Of a stretch of DNA of 64,000 nucleotides, positions 9,207 through 17,866 are shown piece by piece; position 1 is the stretch's first letter; each line of letters opens with the position of its first letter. A program made the position numbers and the translations under genes. This DNA is from Silvimonas terrae (GTDB taxonomy: Bacteria > Pseudomonadota > Gammaproteobacteria > Burkholderiales > Chitinibacteraceae): assembly GCF_014202765.1 (NCBI RefSeq), contig NZ_JACHHN010000002.1, positions 186,001 to 250,000 of the forward strand, in the 5' to 3' direction. Below the pieces are notes generated by a model, which made no database searches, was not told the DNA's origin, and saw nothing but the letters and a program-made list of their open reading frames with translations.

Positions 9207-9375
9207 GAGGTTTGCAACCCGTAGTTGATCGGTTAACGGCTATATCGGGCTAAACCATACTTTACTTTAGTTGCTGTAAAGCAATTTGCCCGCTCGCAGA
9301 CAATTTGCAAGGGCCTGGCTACAAAATGGGGAATATCTGAACGTCAGAATGGCGTGCTGCCGCGCTAAAGACGCT

Positions 9376-9406
9376 GATGGCCCGCAAAGATCATTTGCGG
9401 GCCATC
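9376..9406. terminator. 13-bp perfect hairpin downstream of the Tim44-like gene
   Basis: GATGGCCCGCAAA and TTTGCGGGCCATC pair around a 5-nt loop, 40 nt past the stop codon of the leftward gene. The T tract is weak on both strands, so termination is plausible but not certain; it could instead protect a 3' end. The rest of the 239-bp spacer (9207-9445) shows nothing else. Confidence 0.5.
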
Positions 9407-9445
9407 AGGCGGATGAAACGGGGAGCAAGTAGCGGATGACCAGGC

Positions 9446-10333
9446 TTAACGAGGCTGCTCAATGCCCGCCAGCAACCAGCGGGTAGACGGGGCTTTTTGC
9501 TTGGTGAAATGCCAGATTTCTTCAAATGGCTGGACTGGCGCGTTCACATATTCGCTGACCTGGCCTTTAAAGCGCACGCTGGCCAGCACGCGGCCAGGCT
9601 CATCCGAAATATCCAGCAGATCAATATTAAGCGACGGGAAATCTGCAATCTCCCGGTTGGTGGCAATTTCTGCCTGCAACTCGGTAAAGAGTTCCGGGGT
9701 CAGGTATTTGCGCAATTCATCCAGTTGCTCTGGCGAATTCATTGCCTGCAGATGCTGAAAACTGGCTTTGGCATGCCGCAAAAATGCTTGTGTATCCGTG
9801 CCATCTGGCAGACTGGCGGGCGCGCCCTGGCCGTTTTGCATCAAACCTTCGCCAATCCGGTAAATTTTTTGATTGTTTTGGGTATTCAGGCGTGAGTCAT
9901 TCCAGCCTGGCACCGGCCGGGTTTCCGGGTAGGGGTCGACCACCGGGCGCTCGCGCCGACGCAAAAACATGAAGCCAGCCAGCGTGAGCCCACCCAGCAA
10001 AATCAGCCAACCCCAAGGCAAGCTGCTGCCGCCCTGATCGGCACTGGCGGCAGAGGCGTGCTCGCCATTTTTCGCGAGCGCATAGCCGGCTGCAGCGCCC
10101 ACGGCTGCGCCGGCCAGCGCCGGGACCAGCACAGAGCGCTGTGGCTGTGGTTGGGGTTGCTGCTGTGGCTGTGCCGGAGTCTGTGGCGCGGGTGCGCTGC
10201 GCGTAATCTGGCTGCGTTGCAGACCGGCGGAACGGCCACCGCCCAGACGCGCGGCTTCGGCCGGCCCGGTGATTGCAATTGCAAGAGCCAGAAATACAAT
10301 AAAGAAACGTGATCCGGGAATACGACTACGCAT
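9446..10333 (-). CDS. Tim44-like domain membrane protein
   Basis: The 295-residue protein begins with a signal peptide ending AEA (about residue 27). A low-complexity Gln/Pro-rich stretch (about 45-70), a short glycine-alanine hydrophobic segment, a clear transmembrane helix near residues 105-125 ending at RRRERP, and a C-terminal Tim44-like domain (about 165-293) follow. Bacterial Tim44-like proteins share the fold of the mitochondrial import factor's C-terminal domain; their role is not known, though membrane attachment and peptide binding are suspected. It is monocistronic. Confidence 0.82.
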   Translation of the reverse strand: MRSRIPGSRFFIVFLALAIAITGPAEAARLGGGRSAGLQRSQITRSAPAPQTPAQPQQQPQPQPQRSVLVPALAGAAVGAAAGYALAKNGEHASAASADQGGSSLPWGWLILLGGLTLAGFMFLRRRERPVVDPYPETRPVPGWNDSRLNTQNNQKIYRIGEGLMQNGQGAPASLPDGTDTQAFLRHAKASFQHLQAMNSPEQLDELRKYLTPELFTELQAEIATNREIADFPSLNIDLLDISDEPGRVLASVRFKGQVSEYVNAPVQPFEEIWHFTKQKAPSTRWLLAGIEQPR

Positions 10334-10742
10334 TAACGACAGTCCCTGGTCAATCGATTGTCAGGTTGTGCATTGGTGAACCATGAATCGTACATTAGTA
10401 AGGGCTTAAACTGCTAATTTCAAGTGCCACTAAATGACGATTTTTGTGTATACGATACAGGCCGTCTACGCACCTCATAGCGGTATGGGCGGTATTTTTG
10501 AGCTAACAGGCTGTAAGTACGGCAACTTTCCGCCGGGCCAATGACGGCTGGCCGACAAGGGCTGTTACCGATCCGTGCAAAGCGAAATTGCGCGCCGGCA
10601 AGAATAGCTTTCCAGTCCGGAATCTATTTTCTTACGACTTGCGATGTGTTGCGAGACGGCAGCGACCTGACTCATGTATCAAGAGTCTGGCATCTGCCTG
10701 CGGGTCGCAAGTACAAAAAGCTGAAAGGCGCCGGAAGAAAGA
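10334..10742. other. 409-bp intergenic region without a recognised gene
   Basis: The space between the Tim44-like gene's start and the folB stop holds open frames on the + strand, but they have no ribosome-binding site, no family resemblance and irregular composition. The left part should hold the promoter of the Tim44-like gene; I cannot mark it with confidence. A small RNA cannot be excluded. Confidence 0.4.
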
Positions 10743-11099
10743 TCAGCTGCGCTGGCCGCGCTCGATGGTGACGCCAACGCGCCCCACCTCATGCAAAATG
10801 CCCAGCTTGGTGACGGACACGCGGGTCCAGGGAGCGGAGAAATCCTGCATAATCAAATGGGCAATATGCTCGGCCAGTGCTTCGAGCAGCAAAAAGTGCT
10901 GTTCGGCCATGGCGGCGCGCAGATGCTGCACCACTTTGTCGTAATCAATGGTGTCGGTCAGGTTATCGGACACACAAGCGCGTGTTGATGGCAGGCCGAT
11001 TTCAAGATCAAGTTCGACTACCTGGGGGGCAACACGCTCCCAGTCATACCAGCCGATCAGGGTTTTGGCGCGCACGCCGTGCAAAAAAATGATGTCCAT
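10743..11099 (-). CDS. folB: Dihydroneopterin aldolase
   Basis: FolB converts 7,8-dihydroneopterin to 6-hydroxymethyl-7,8-dihydropterin in folate synthesis. The 118-residue length is normal. The N-terminus MDIIFLHGVRAKTLIGWYDWERVAPQ is the classic FolB start, with the catalytic region LGILHEVGRVGVTIER (lysine, family position just before it) at the C-terminus. AGGAG precedes the start codon. It is divergent from plsY, a very common arrangement in proteobacteria. Confidence 0.95.
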   Translation of the reverse strand: MDIIFLHGVRAKTLIGWYDWERVAPQVVELDLEIGLPSTRACVSDNLTDTIDYDKVVQHLRAAMAEQHFLLLEALAEHIAHLIMQDFSAPWTRVSVTKLGILHEVGRVGVTIERGQRS

Positions 11100-11183
11100 A
11101 CCACTCCTGGCGCGGGTTCAGTTTGACGTTCCCGGCTGCGGATCGCTTACAATCGAAAACTCGTTATTGTAGTGGATTTCCAA

Positions 11184-11804
11184 ATGCAGTCGTTAATCGT
11201 CGTGCTGGCCGCTTATCTGATCGGTTCTCTCTCGTTTGCGGTGATCGTATCCCGCGCAATGGGCATGGCCGATCCACGTACGTATGGCTCGGGTAACCCG
11301 GGAGCGACCAATGTACTGCGCTCCGGCAACAAAAAAGCCGCGTTGCTGACGCTGCTGGGCGATGCAGCCAAGGGGCTGATCGCTGTCCTGTTTGCCAGTT
11401 TGCTGGTTGGTTTGTGGCAAATCCCCCAACCGCACGCGGTGATTGCTGCGGCCTCGCTCGCGGTTGCCGTGGGACATATGTGGCCGGTCTTCTTCCGCTT
11501 CAAGGGCGGCAAGGGTGTGGCGACAGCAGGGGGGATTTTGCTGGCACTCGATTGGCGCTGCGGCCTGATTACCCTGGGGGTATGGTTGATTCTGGCCAAG
11601 GGTTTCAAGATTTCTTCCGTCGCAGCGCTCGTTGCCGCCGTAATCGCACCTATCCTGACGTGGTATTTCATCCCGCAGCGTGAGTACCTCTATGCCGTGC
11701 TGGTGATCTCGGTGCTGCTGATTGCGCGGCATCATGAAAATATCCGCAAGCTGTTGCAGGGCAGCGAAAGCCGCATCAGCGGGCGGGACGAAAGTCGCTC
11801 CTGA
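11184..11804 (+). CDS. plsY: Glycerol-3-phosphate acyltransferase PlsY
   Basis: PlsY transfers an acyl group from acyl-phosphate to glycerol-3-phosphate at the inner membrane, the first step of phospholipid synthesis. The 206-residue protein has five or more hydrophobic segments and the three family motifs: GSGNPGATNVLR (about residue 35), the central GHMWPVFFRFKGGKGVATAGG (about 95-115) and a C-terminal HHENIRKLLQGSE. ATG at 11184 is chosen over GTG at 11172 because AGTGGA lies 7 nt before it. TTGACG at 11123 and TACAAT at 11148 could form a promoter but with a long 19-nt spacer. Confidence 0.95.
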   Translation: MQSLIVVLAAYLIGSLSFAVIVSRAMGMADPRTYGSGNPGATNVLRSGNKKAALLTLLGDAAKGLIAVLFASLLVGLWQIPQPHAVIAAASLAVAVGHMWPVFFRFKGGKGVATAGGILLALDWRCGLITLGVWLILAKGFKISSVAALVAAVIAPILTWYFIPQREYLYAVLVISVLLIARHHENIRKLLQGSESRISGRDESRS

Positions 11805-11836
11805 TTGCGGCGTGTGGTTGTGGACGTCTGCGCAAT

Positions 11837-11874
11837 CCAGCAAAAAGCCCGGCATGGACCGGGCTTTTTGCTGG
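11837..11874. terminator. Bidirectional terminator between plsY and smpB
   Basis: A 16-bp perfect stem (CCAGCAAAAAGCCCGG with its complement) around a CATGGA loop, with T runs on both strands. It serves both convergent genes. Confidence 0.92.
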
Positions 11875-11893
11875 GGTGTTTCTTGCTGGCCAA

Positions 11894-12361
11894 TCAGACC
11901 TGCTTGGTGTGCTGCCGTACGATGCGGGCTTTTTCGCGCACCCACTCCCGTTCTTTCTGCGTCTCGCGCTTGTCGTGCTGCTTCTTGCCTTTCGCCAGAC
12001 CGATATCCAGCTTGATATAGCCATTCTTGAGATGCATGTTCAGCGCGGCCACGGTATAACCGGAACGCTCGACCTTTTCGGCCCACTTGAGAATCTCGTG
12101 GCGTTTGAGCAGCAACTTGCGTAGCCGTACCGGATCTGCATACACGTGTGTCGAGGCAGAAACGAGCGGCGTAATATGCGACCCCATCAGCCAGAAGTCG
12201 CCTTTGGAAAAGATCACGTAGGATTCTTTCAGCGCAACCCGACCGGCGCGAATGGATTTGACTTCCCAGCCTTCCAGTTGCAGTCCGGCTTCAAGCCGGT
12301 CTTCGATAAAATAGTCGTGAAACGCTTTACGGTTATCAACAATCGTCATTTCTTTTGCCAT
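11894..12361 (-). CDS. smpB: SsrA-binding protein SmpB
   Basis: SmpB binds tmRNA and brings it to stalled ribosomes for trans-translation. The 155-residue protein has the OB-fold core ([20 protein letters not shown], then VKSIRAGRV) and the conserved basic C-terminal tail rich in Lys and Arg that folds in the ribosomal mRNA channel. The start at 12361 is the first in-frame ATG; a second Met four codons later is possible. No tmRNA gene is in the window. Confidence 0.96.
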   Translation of the reverse strand: MAKEMTIVDNRKAFHDYFIEDRLEAGLQLEGWEVKSIRAGRVALKESYVIFSKGDFWLMGSHITPLVSASTHVYADPVRLRKLLLKRHEILKWAEKVERSGYTVAALNMHLKNGYIKLDIGLAKGKKQHDKRETQKEREWVREKARIVRQHTKQV

Positions 12362-12418
12362 TCGGGCTCATCGTCTGAATAAAGATTGTACCGGGTGGCG
12401 CGATTTCGAGGTATCACT

Positions 12419-13405
12419 GTGCAAATTTGTATTCTTTATACCGGCGGCACCCTCGGCATGCGACCGGGGCCGGATGGTCTGGCGCCAGTGCCGGGCTTTC
12501 TGACACAGACCCTGCAAGCCCGGTATCCGATGGTGCAAGTGCTTGAATATGCGCCATTACTCGACTCCAGTGATATGACGCCGGCGGACTGGAATCGCAT
12601 CGCCACCGACATTGCCCAACGGGCAGAGCAATACGATGGATTTGTGGTGCTGCATGGCACGGACACCCTGGCCTGGACCGCCGCTGCACTCTCGTTTGTG
12701 CTGGCCGGCCTTGGCAAGCCGGTGGTGGTGACCGGTGCCCAGCACCCATGGGAGGCCGCGAAGAGCGACGCACCAGGCAATGTGGCGGATGCCATTGGTC
12801 TGGCTGCCAGCGGGGCGTTGGCCGAGGTGGCTGTGGTTTTTGCCGGCGTGGCATATCGCGGCAACCGGGTACGCAAAATGGATTGCGAGCGGGATGCTGC
12901 ATTTGATAGCCCCAATTGCCCGCCGCTGGGTCAGCGTTTTGGCAATGGTTGGGCATTGAACAGTTTGCCTTTGCCACAGCCCGCCCATCAGGGTCTGCTG
13001 CCCGTCAAGCCGGGTGCGCGGGTAGTGCGCTTGACGCTGGCGCCTGGCTTTAGCGCAAGTTGGTTGGCGCAGTCATTGCTGGTTGCACCGCTGGATGGCG
13101 TGGTGCTGGAAACCTACGGCAGTGGCAATGTGCCCGCAGATGCCGAACTCAAAGCCGCAATCGAACAACTGGCCAGGCAGGCGTTGGTGGTCAATTGCAC
13201 GCAATGCGCGGCAGGGGCCGTACAAATGGGCTTGTATGCTTCCAGCAAAAGTTTGCTGGAGGCCGGCGTGCTCAATGCACATGACATGACTCCTGAGGCT
13301 GCCATCGCCAAGTTGTATTGGGTGTGTGGTCAGACAGAAGATCTGGCGGAACGGCGCCAGTTGTTTGGGCAGAACCGGGCAGGGGAGTTTGACCCGGGGG
13401 ATTGA
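12419..13405 (+). CDS. ansA: Type I (cytoplasmic) L-asparaginase
   Basis: The 328-residue enzyme hydrolyses asparagine to aspartate and ammonia. The first catalytic threonine lies in ILYTGGTLGM near the N-terminus and the second in the HGTDTLAWTAAAL segment (about residue 80), the two signature blocks of the family. There is no signal peptide, so it is the cytoplasmic type. GTG at 12419 is chosen over an earlier ATG at 12386 because GAGGT lies just before it and the protein then begins with the usual VQICILYTGGT strand. It is divergent from smpB. Confidence 0.92.
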   Translation: MQICILYTGGTLGMRPGPDGLAPVPGFLTQTLQARYPMVQVLEYAPLLDSSDMTPADWNRIATDIAQRAEQYDGFVVLHGTDTLAWTAAALSFVLAGLGKPVVVTGAQHPWEAAKSDAPGNVADAIGLAASGALAEVAVVFAGVAYRGNRVRKMDCERDAAFDSPNCPPLGQRFGNGWALNSLPLPQPAHQGLLPVKPGARVVRLTLAPGFSASWLAQSLLVAPLDGVVLETYGSGNVPADAELKAAIEQLARQALVVNCTQCAAGAVQMGLYASSKSLLEAGVLNAHDMTPEAAIAKLYWVCGQTEDLAERRQLFGQNRAGEFDPGD

Positions 13406-13462
13406 TTTGCAGATTGGGTAGCGGCAGACAGACGGTCCATGGTATAGTTGCCCTCTGTTCTC

Positions 13463-13560
13463 GATGGCGGGTCTCCCCGCATGGCTAGAAGGTGAACTTG
13501 GTCAGGTCCGGAAGGAAGCAGCCACAGCTTTTGATGCCAGTGCCGGGGGTCGGGCTCGCC
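13463..13560 (+). ncRNA. ffs: Signal recognition particle RNA (4.5S RNA, small bacterial type)
   Basis: The conserved SRP RNA apical core is present at about 13500-13525 (GGTCAGGTCCGGAAGGAAGC and the following AGCC), which holds the Ffh-binding asymmetric loop and GGAA tetraloop. Flanking sequences GGCGGG and GGGCTCGCC can close the stem, giving about 98 nt. TATAGT at 13443 could be the -10 box; no good -35 was found. Ends are estimated. The RNA with Ffh delivers membrane proteins to SecYEG. Confidence 0.93.
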
Positions 13561-13813
13561 ACCCCTCCCTTTTAGTTTTCCCTGTTATTCTCCCGAATCT
13601 CTTTCAAGACCGATCTGTTTGCGGCCGGTACTTCGTATTTTGGCTTCGCGCGCGTTTTGCAAACCTTCCCAGGCTTTCCCGCTTTCTTCGATGTTTTCCC
13701 GCCTGATGTGATTTGTACCTGGAATAGCTTGACCCGCATCAACACGTCATACCCCGTGTGAGCGCAATATCCACTTCGCAAGCTGATGCTTCGTGTATCT
13801 CCAGTGGAATTTC
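13561..13813. other. Intergenic stretch between ffs and a distant terminator
   Basis: This 253-bp stretch between the SRP RNA and the next perfect terminator has no convincing coding frame on either strand. It may be a 3' trailer of ffs or hold an unrecognised small RNA; the T-rich start (CCCTCCCTTTTAG) could also end ffs directly. Confidence 0.35.
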
Positions 13814-13840
13814 CGCCGCGCTAGTCGCGGCGTTTTTTTT
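13814..13840 (+). terminator. Strong terminator upstream of yciB
   Basis: CGCCGCG pairs with CGCGGCG around CTAGT and is followed by eight T. It must end a + strand transcript, but the only gene known before it is ffs, more than 250 nt away. Confidence 0.85.
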
Positions 13841-13914
13841 GCCTGTGACCCAGCGCCTTGTCAGTGCCGGGAGCCAAATGCATAATGCGCCATCCAGTAT
13901 CTGGTTCTGTCTCA

Positions 13915-14586
13915 ATGAAGGCTTTTTTCGACCTCTTCCCGGTCATCTTCTTTTTCCTGGCGTTTTTCTTCAGCTCGCACGATCCTGCACATGCCGCGTC
14001 TCTGGCCAGCCACGTGCCCGTCCTGTCGCAAGTGATTCTTGCCGCCCAGAATTCCACACCACCCAAAACCCCTGATCAGATTGCCATGTTGATCGCCACT
14101 GCGGTCACCATGGTCGCCAGTGTCGTGCAGCTGGTGTTTGCATGGATCAAATGGCGCAAGATCGACAAGATGCTGATCGTCAGCTTTGTCCTGATCATGG
14201 CCATGGGTGGTGCCACACTCTATTTTGATAACCCGGACATCATCAAATACAAGCCAACCGGCCTGTACTGGATCTTTGCCGCCGTCTTGCTGTTTTCGCA
14301 GTGGGTGCGTGGGCAGAACTTGATGAAGGTGATGATGGGCAAGCAGATGTCGCTGCCCGAACCAGTCTGGAATGGCGTCAATTACGCCTGGGTGCTGTTT
14401 TTTGCAGTGATGGGTCTGTTGAATATCTGTATTGCCCAACTGTTCAGCTATAGCACCTGGGTCAACTTCAAGCTGTTCGGAACGTTAGGTTTGACGGTGG
14501 TTTTTGTCGTGGCACAAGGCGTACTGCTGAGCAAACACATGACCGACGAGCCCGTCCAGCGCGGCAATCCGTCGGACAAGGACTGA
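13915..14586 (+). CDS. yciB: Inner membrane septation protein A (YciB/IspA family)
   Basis: The 223-residue protein belongs to the YciB/IspZ family of multi-spanning inner-membrane proteins linked to septation and cell envelope integrity. Family blocks are clear: [14 protein letters not shown] at the start, [20 protein letters not shown], the [18 protein letters not shown] loop, and [16 protein letters not shown] near the end. Compared with E. coli YciB it has about 36 extra residues (about 20-55) between the first helix and the next. ATG at 13915 is chosen because the N-terminus then aligns with the family; the ribosome-binding site is weak. It starts the yciB-yciI-bolA-ppiC cluster. Confidence 0.92.
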   Translation: MKAFFDLFPVIFFFLAFFFSSHDPAHAASLASHVPVLSQVILAAQNSTPPKTPDQIAMLIATAVTMVASVVQLVFAWIKWRKIDKMLIVSFVLIMAMGGATLYFDNPDIIKYKPTGLYWIFAAVLLFSQWVRGQNLMKVMMGKQMSLPEPVWNGVNYAWVLFFAVMGLLNICIAQLFSYSTWVNFKLFGTLGLTVVFVVAQGVLLSKHMTDEPVQRGNPSDKD

Positions 14587-14591
14587 AAAAC

Positions 14592-14891
14592 ATGCCTCTT
14601 TACGCAATTATCGGTACACACTTGCCCGATACACTGGAAAAGCGCAATGCCGTGCGCCCGGGCCATCTGGCACGGCTGGGAGAACTCAAGGCGCAAGGCC
14701 GGCTGGTGCTGGCCGGGCCATTTCCGGCCATTGATGCGCCCGATCCTGGCCCGGCGGGCTTTACCGGTAGCCTGATTGTGGCCGAGTTTGAATCGCTGGC
14801 CGCAGCGCAAAAATGGGATAGCGAGGACCCGTATCACCAGGGCGTCTACGGTCAAACCAGCGTGAAACCCTTCAAGCAGGTACTTCCCTGA
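14592..14891 (+). CDS. yciI: YciI family protein
   Basis: A 99-residue YciI protein, starting 5 nt after yciB. The family marks are present: [13 protein letters not shown] strand, the conserved His in RPGHLARL, the AGPFPAID turn, and [21 protein letters not shown], where the Asp-Pro-Tyr stretch is typical. Structures of relatives show a ferredoxin-like dimer with a His-Asp pair, but the reaction is unknown. The order yciB-yciI-bolA is conserved in many betaproteobacteria. Confidence 0.93.
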   Translation: MPLYAIIGTHLPDTLEKRNAVRPGHLARLGELKAQGRLVLAGPFPAIDAPDPGPAGFTGSLIVAEFESLAAAQKWDSEDPYHQGVYGQTSVKPFKQVLP

Positions 14892-14899
14892 ACTCTGGT

Positions 14900-15166
14900 A
14901 TGATGAATTCGCTACAAGTTGAGCTGCAGCAAAGACTGGCGGCTCTTGAACCTGAAACCCTGATCGTGCACGATGACAGCGCCGCGCATGCCGGACATGC
15001 TGGCAGTGGTGGTGGCGGTCACTTCGAAGTCACGATTGTGGCGCAGGCCTTTGCTGGTCTGGGCAAGGTGGCCCGACACCGCAAAGTGTATGCACTGGTG
15101 GCAGATTTGATGCCTGCGCGCGTGCATGCGCTCAGCATCAAGGCGCTGACGCCTGATGAGCTCTGA
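14900..15166 (+). CDS. bolA: BolA family protein
   Basis: An 88-residue BolA protein, starting 8 nt after yciI. The fold is recognisable: N-terminal helix with LQQRLAALEP, the conserved GGGGHFEVTIVAQAFAGL strand-turn block, RHRKVYALVADLM and a C-terminal HALSIKALTPDEL. BolA proteins pair with monothiol glutaredoxins in Fe-S handling and stress response. Two adjacent Met codons (14900, 14903) could start it. A His-rich insertion (HAGHAGSGGGGH) around residues 30-41 is longer than in E. coli BolA. Confidence 0.93.
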   Translation: MMNSLQVELQQRLAALEPETLIVHDDSAAHAGHAGSGGGGHFEVTIVAQAFAGLGKVARHRKVYALVADLMPARVHALSIKALTPDEL

Positions 15167-15242
15167 GAACGCCGTCGGTGTTCCCGGACATATAACTTGA
15201 TATGTATGCAGCATTGAACCGACAACATTCAAAGGAATCGTA

Positions 15243-16028
15243 ATGCGTTCTACCAAGCTTCTTGTTGGCGCCCTGGTTGGTGCCCTGATTTCCACCTCGG
15301 CCATGGCCGATGGCAGCGTTGCGACCGTGAACGGCGTGGCCATTCCGCAAAGCAAGATGGACATGATCGTCAAGCAACTGGCTGAACGCGGCCAGAAAGA
15401 TTCGCCGGAACTGCGCGACCGTATCAAGCAACAGCTGGTGACGAACGAAGTGCTGTATCAAGACGCCGTGAAGAAGGGCGTGGACAAGTCGGCTGACGTG
15501 CAATCCCAACTGGACGCCGCCAAGCAACAGATCGTGGTCAGCACCTACGTGAACAACTTCGTCAAGGCCAACCCGGTTAGCGACGCTGATGTGCAGAAAG
15601 AATATGACCGCGTGATCAAGGCCAACTTTGCTGGCAAGGAATACCACGCTCGTCACATCCTGGTGAAGACTGAAGCTGAAGCCAACGACATCCTGGCCCA
15701 GCTGAAGAAGGGCAAGAAGTTTGATGATCTGGCCAAGGCCAAGTCCATCGACACCCAAAGCGGTGCTCAAGGTGGCGATCTGGGCTGGTCCAGCCCGACC
15801 AACTACGTGCCGGAATTCTCCGCTGCCATGACCAAGCTGACCAAGGGTCAGATCACCCAGACTCCGGTGAAGACCCAGTTTGGCTACCACATCATCAAGC
15901 TGGAAGATGTGCGTGATGCCAAGGCTCCGCCGCTGGATCAAGTGAAGGGTGAAATCTCTCAACAACTGGAACGTCAGAAGGTTGAGAAGATGGTGAGCGA
16001 TCTGCGCGCCAAGGCTACTGTGCAGTAA
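15243..16028 (+). CDS. Periplasmic parvulin-type peptidyl-prolyl isomerase
   Basis: A 261-residue PpiC/SurA-like foldase. A Sec signal peptide covers residues 1-22 (cleavage after AMA), followed by a helical chaperone part with a QSKMDMIVKQL helix, and a rotamase PpiC domain (about 130-225) with YHARHILVKTEAEA and the closing FGYHIIKLEDVRDAKAPP. AAAGGAATC precedes ATG at 15243. It follows bolA with a 76-nt gap, so it may share the yciB operon or have its own promoter. The role is folding of exported proteins. Confidence 0.93.
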   Translation: MRSTKLLVGALVGALISTSAMADGSVATVNGVAIPQSKMDMIVKQLAERGQKDSPELRDRIKQQLVTNEVLYQDAVKKGVDKSADVQSQLDAAKQQIVVSTYVNNFVKANPVSDADVQKEYDRVIKANFAGKEYHARHILVKTEAEANDILAQLKKGKKFDDLAKAKSIDTQSGAQGGDLGWSSPTNYVPEFSAAMTKLTKGQITQTPVKTQFGYHIIKLEDVRDAKAPPLDQVKGEISQQLERQKVEKMVSDLRAKATVQ

Positions 16029-16073
16029 TTAGTAGTTCTGGTTTGGCCTGCTGGTTTCACTGGCTGGCCCCGC

Positions 16074-16117
16074 CAAAACAAAAACGCCATGCATTCGTGC
16101 ATGGCGTTTTTGTTTTG
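16074..16117. terminator. Bidirectional terminator between ppiC-type gene and etfA
   Basis: A perfect 20-bp stem (16074-16093 with 16098-16117) around a TTCG loop. AAACAAAAA and TTTTTGTTTT arms give T tracts on both strands. Confidence 0.93.
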
Positions 16118-16142
16118 TTCACCCGCAAATGCAGTCAAACGA

Positions 16143-17081
16143 TTACAGCTTGCTGGTCAACTCCGGCAGCAGGGTAAAGAGATCACCCACCAGCCCGTAG
16201 TCGGCATACTGGAAAATGGGCGCATCCGGGTCCTGGTTGATGGCCACCACTGTCCCGCTATCTTTCATGCCGGCCAGATGTTGTACCGCACCAGAGATGC
16301 CAATGGCCAGATACAACTCCGGCGCGACCACCACCCCGGTCTGGCCCACTTGCCAGTCATTGGGCGCATAGCCTTCATCGACCGCTGCCCGTGATGCGCC
16401 AAGCGCTGCACCCAGCTTGCCCGCCAGTGGCACCAGTAATTCCTGGAATTGTGCCGCGCTACCCAGGGCGCGCCCACCAGACACCACTGTTTTGGCGGTG
16501 GCCAGTTCCGGGCCCTTACTGACCGTTTGCTCGGCACTGATCCATTGTGCCAGGCGCTTGTCCTCAGTGGCCACTTGCCACCCAAGCGGCTCGATCGGGG
16601 CGGCGGGCTGATTGCCGGCCGCCGCAAAGGCGGTCGGGCGGATGCTCAAGACGCGCACCGCATCGGCAGTTTGTACGGTGGCGTGGACGTTGCCGGCATA
16701 GATGCCACGTACAAAGGTGTCGGCGCTCACGATCTTCAGCACGTCTGAAACCATGTTGGCGTCCAGCAGCGCGGCCACGCGCGGCAACATGTTGCGGGCG
16801 TAAGTGCCCGACGCAGCGATCACATTCTGGTATTTGCCCGCGATGCTGGCGACCAGCGGCGCGATACGCTCCGCTTCCTGGTGAGCAAGGTCTGTGCTTT
16901 CCACGACCAGAACGCGGCTGACGCCAGCCAGTTGTGCGGCTTGTTCCGCAATCCCGGCAAGCCCTTCGCCGGCAACCAGTACGTCGATTTCCCCGCCAAG
17001 TACAGTGGCTGCGGTGACGGCGTGGTGGGTGATAGCCCTCAATTGGCCATTTTGATGTTCTGCAAGCAGGAGGGTGCTCAT
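16143..17081 (-). CDS. etfA: Electron transfer flavoprotein alpha subunit
   Basis: EtfA carries the redox FAD of the ETF heterodimer, taking electrons from acyl-CoA and related dehydrogenases and passing them to ETF:ubiquinone oxidoreductase. The 312-residue protein has the N-terminal ETF fold and the conserved C-terminal FAD-binding block, with [20 protein letters not shown] (about 240-260), [11 protein letters not shown] and ADYGLVGDL. It overlaps etfB by 4 nt, so the two are translated together, in the order fpr-etfB-etfA. Confidence 0.97.
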   Translation of the reverse strand: MSTLLLAEHQNGQLRAITHHAVTAATVLGGEIDVLVAGEGLAGIAEQAAQLAGVSRVLVVESTDLAHQEAERIAPLVASIAGKYQNVIAASGTYARNMLPRVAALLDANMVSDVLKIVSADTFVRGIYAGNVHATVQTADAVRVLSIRPTAFAAAGNQPAAPIEPLGWQVATEDKRLAQWISAEQTVSKGPELATAKTVVSGGRALGSAAQFQELLVPLAGKLGAALGASRAAVDEGYAPNDWQVGQTGVVVAPELYLAIGISGAVQHLAGMKDSGTVVAINQDPDAPIFQYADYGLVGDLFTLLPELTSKL

Positions 17082-17830
17082 GGCAGTACCTTTGCCTCGG
17101 ACCGCAGGCGTTCAATCAATTCGTCAACACTGCCCACCTTGATGCCGGCTTTGCGGGCAGGGGGCTCGGCAACCTGGAGCAAGGTGGTGCGCGCCGTGGC
17201 AGCTACGCCCAAATCTTCGGGTGTCAGGGTTTCCACCGGTTTCTTGCGGGCTTGCATCAGATTGGGCAGCTTCACATAGCGCGGCTCGTTCAGGCGCAGG
17301 TCACTGGTCACCAGGGCGGGCAGGGGCAAGCGCAGGGTCTCCTGGCCGCCATCGACTTCACGAGTGACGGTGACAAAGCCGTTTTCCGGTTCAAGGCGGG
17401 AGGCCGCAATACCTTGGCCGATACCCAGAAGTGCTGCCAGCATGGGGCCGGCCTGGGCGGAATCGTCGTCAATGGCTTGTTTGCCCAGCAGTAGCAGGTC
17501 CGGGTTTTCCTTGCGGGCCACGGCTGCCAGCAGTTTGGCGACGGTGAGCGAGTCTGTTGCTGTGGCGTGTTCGACCAGAATGGCCCGATCTGCGCCCATG
17601 GCAAGGGCGTGGCGCAGGGTGTCCTGCACGCTCGCGGCGCCAATGGATACCGCGACGATTTCGGTGGCAATACCTTTTTCTTTCAGGCGTACGGCTTCTT
17701 CCACGGCAATTTCGTCAAACGGGTTCATGCTCATTTTGGCGGCGGCAATATCCACGTCGGATTGATCGGCCTTGATGCGTACCTTGATATTGGGATCAAC
17801 GGTACGTTTAACGGCAACCAGAATTTTCAT
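17078..17830 (-). CDS. etfB: Electron transfer flavoprotein beta subunit
   Basis: EtfB is the small subunit of ETF and binds AMP. The 250-residue protein begins [14 protein letters not shown] and shows the family block [12 protein letters not shown] (about 40-52), [24 protein letters not shown] (about 112-135) and the recognition-loop motif [30 protein letters not shown] (about 180-208). AAAGGAGA precedes the start. It lies 36 nt after fpr and overlaps etfA. Confidence 0.97.
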   Translation of the reverse strand: MKILVAVKRTVDPNIKVRIKADQSDVDIAAAKMSMNPFDEIAVEEAVRLKEKGIATEIVAVSIGAASVQDTLRHALAMGADRAILVEHATATDSLTVAKLLAAVARKENPDLLLLGKQAIDDDSAQAGPMLAALLGIGQGIAASRLEPENGFVTVTREVDGGQETLRLPLPALVTSDLRLNEPRYVKLPNLMQARKKPVETLTPEDLGVAATARTTLLQVAEPPARKAGIKVGSVDELIERLRSEAKVLP

Positions 17831-17866
17831 GTGTTCTCCTTTGTTCTTGCTTTGTGCGGCACCGGC

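Noticed and set aside
13464-13706. An 80-codon frame covering the SRP RNA
   Set aside because: It lies on top of the conserved SRP RNA core and has no ribosome-binding site.
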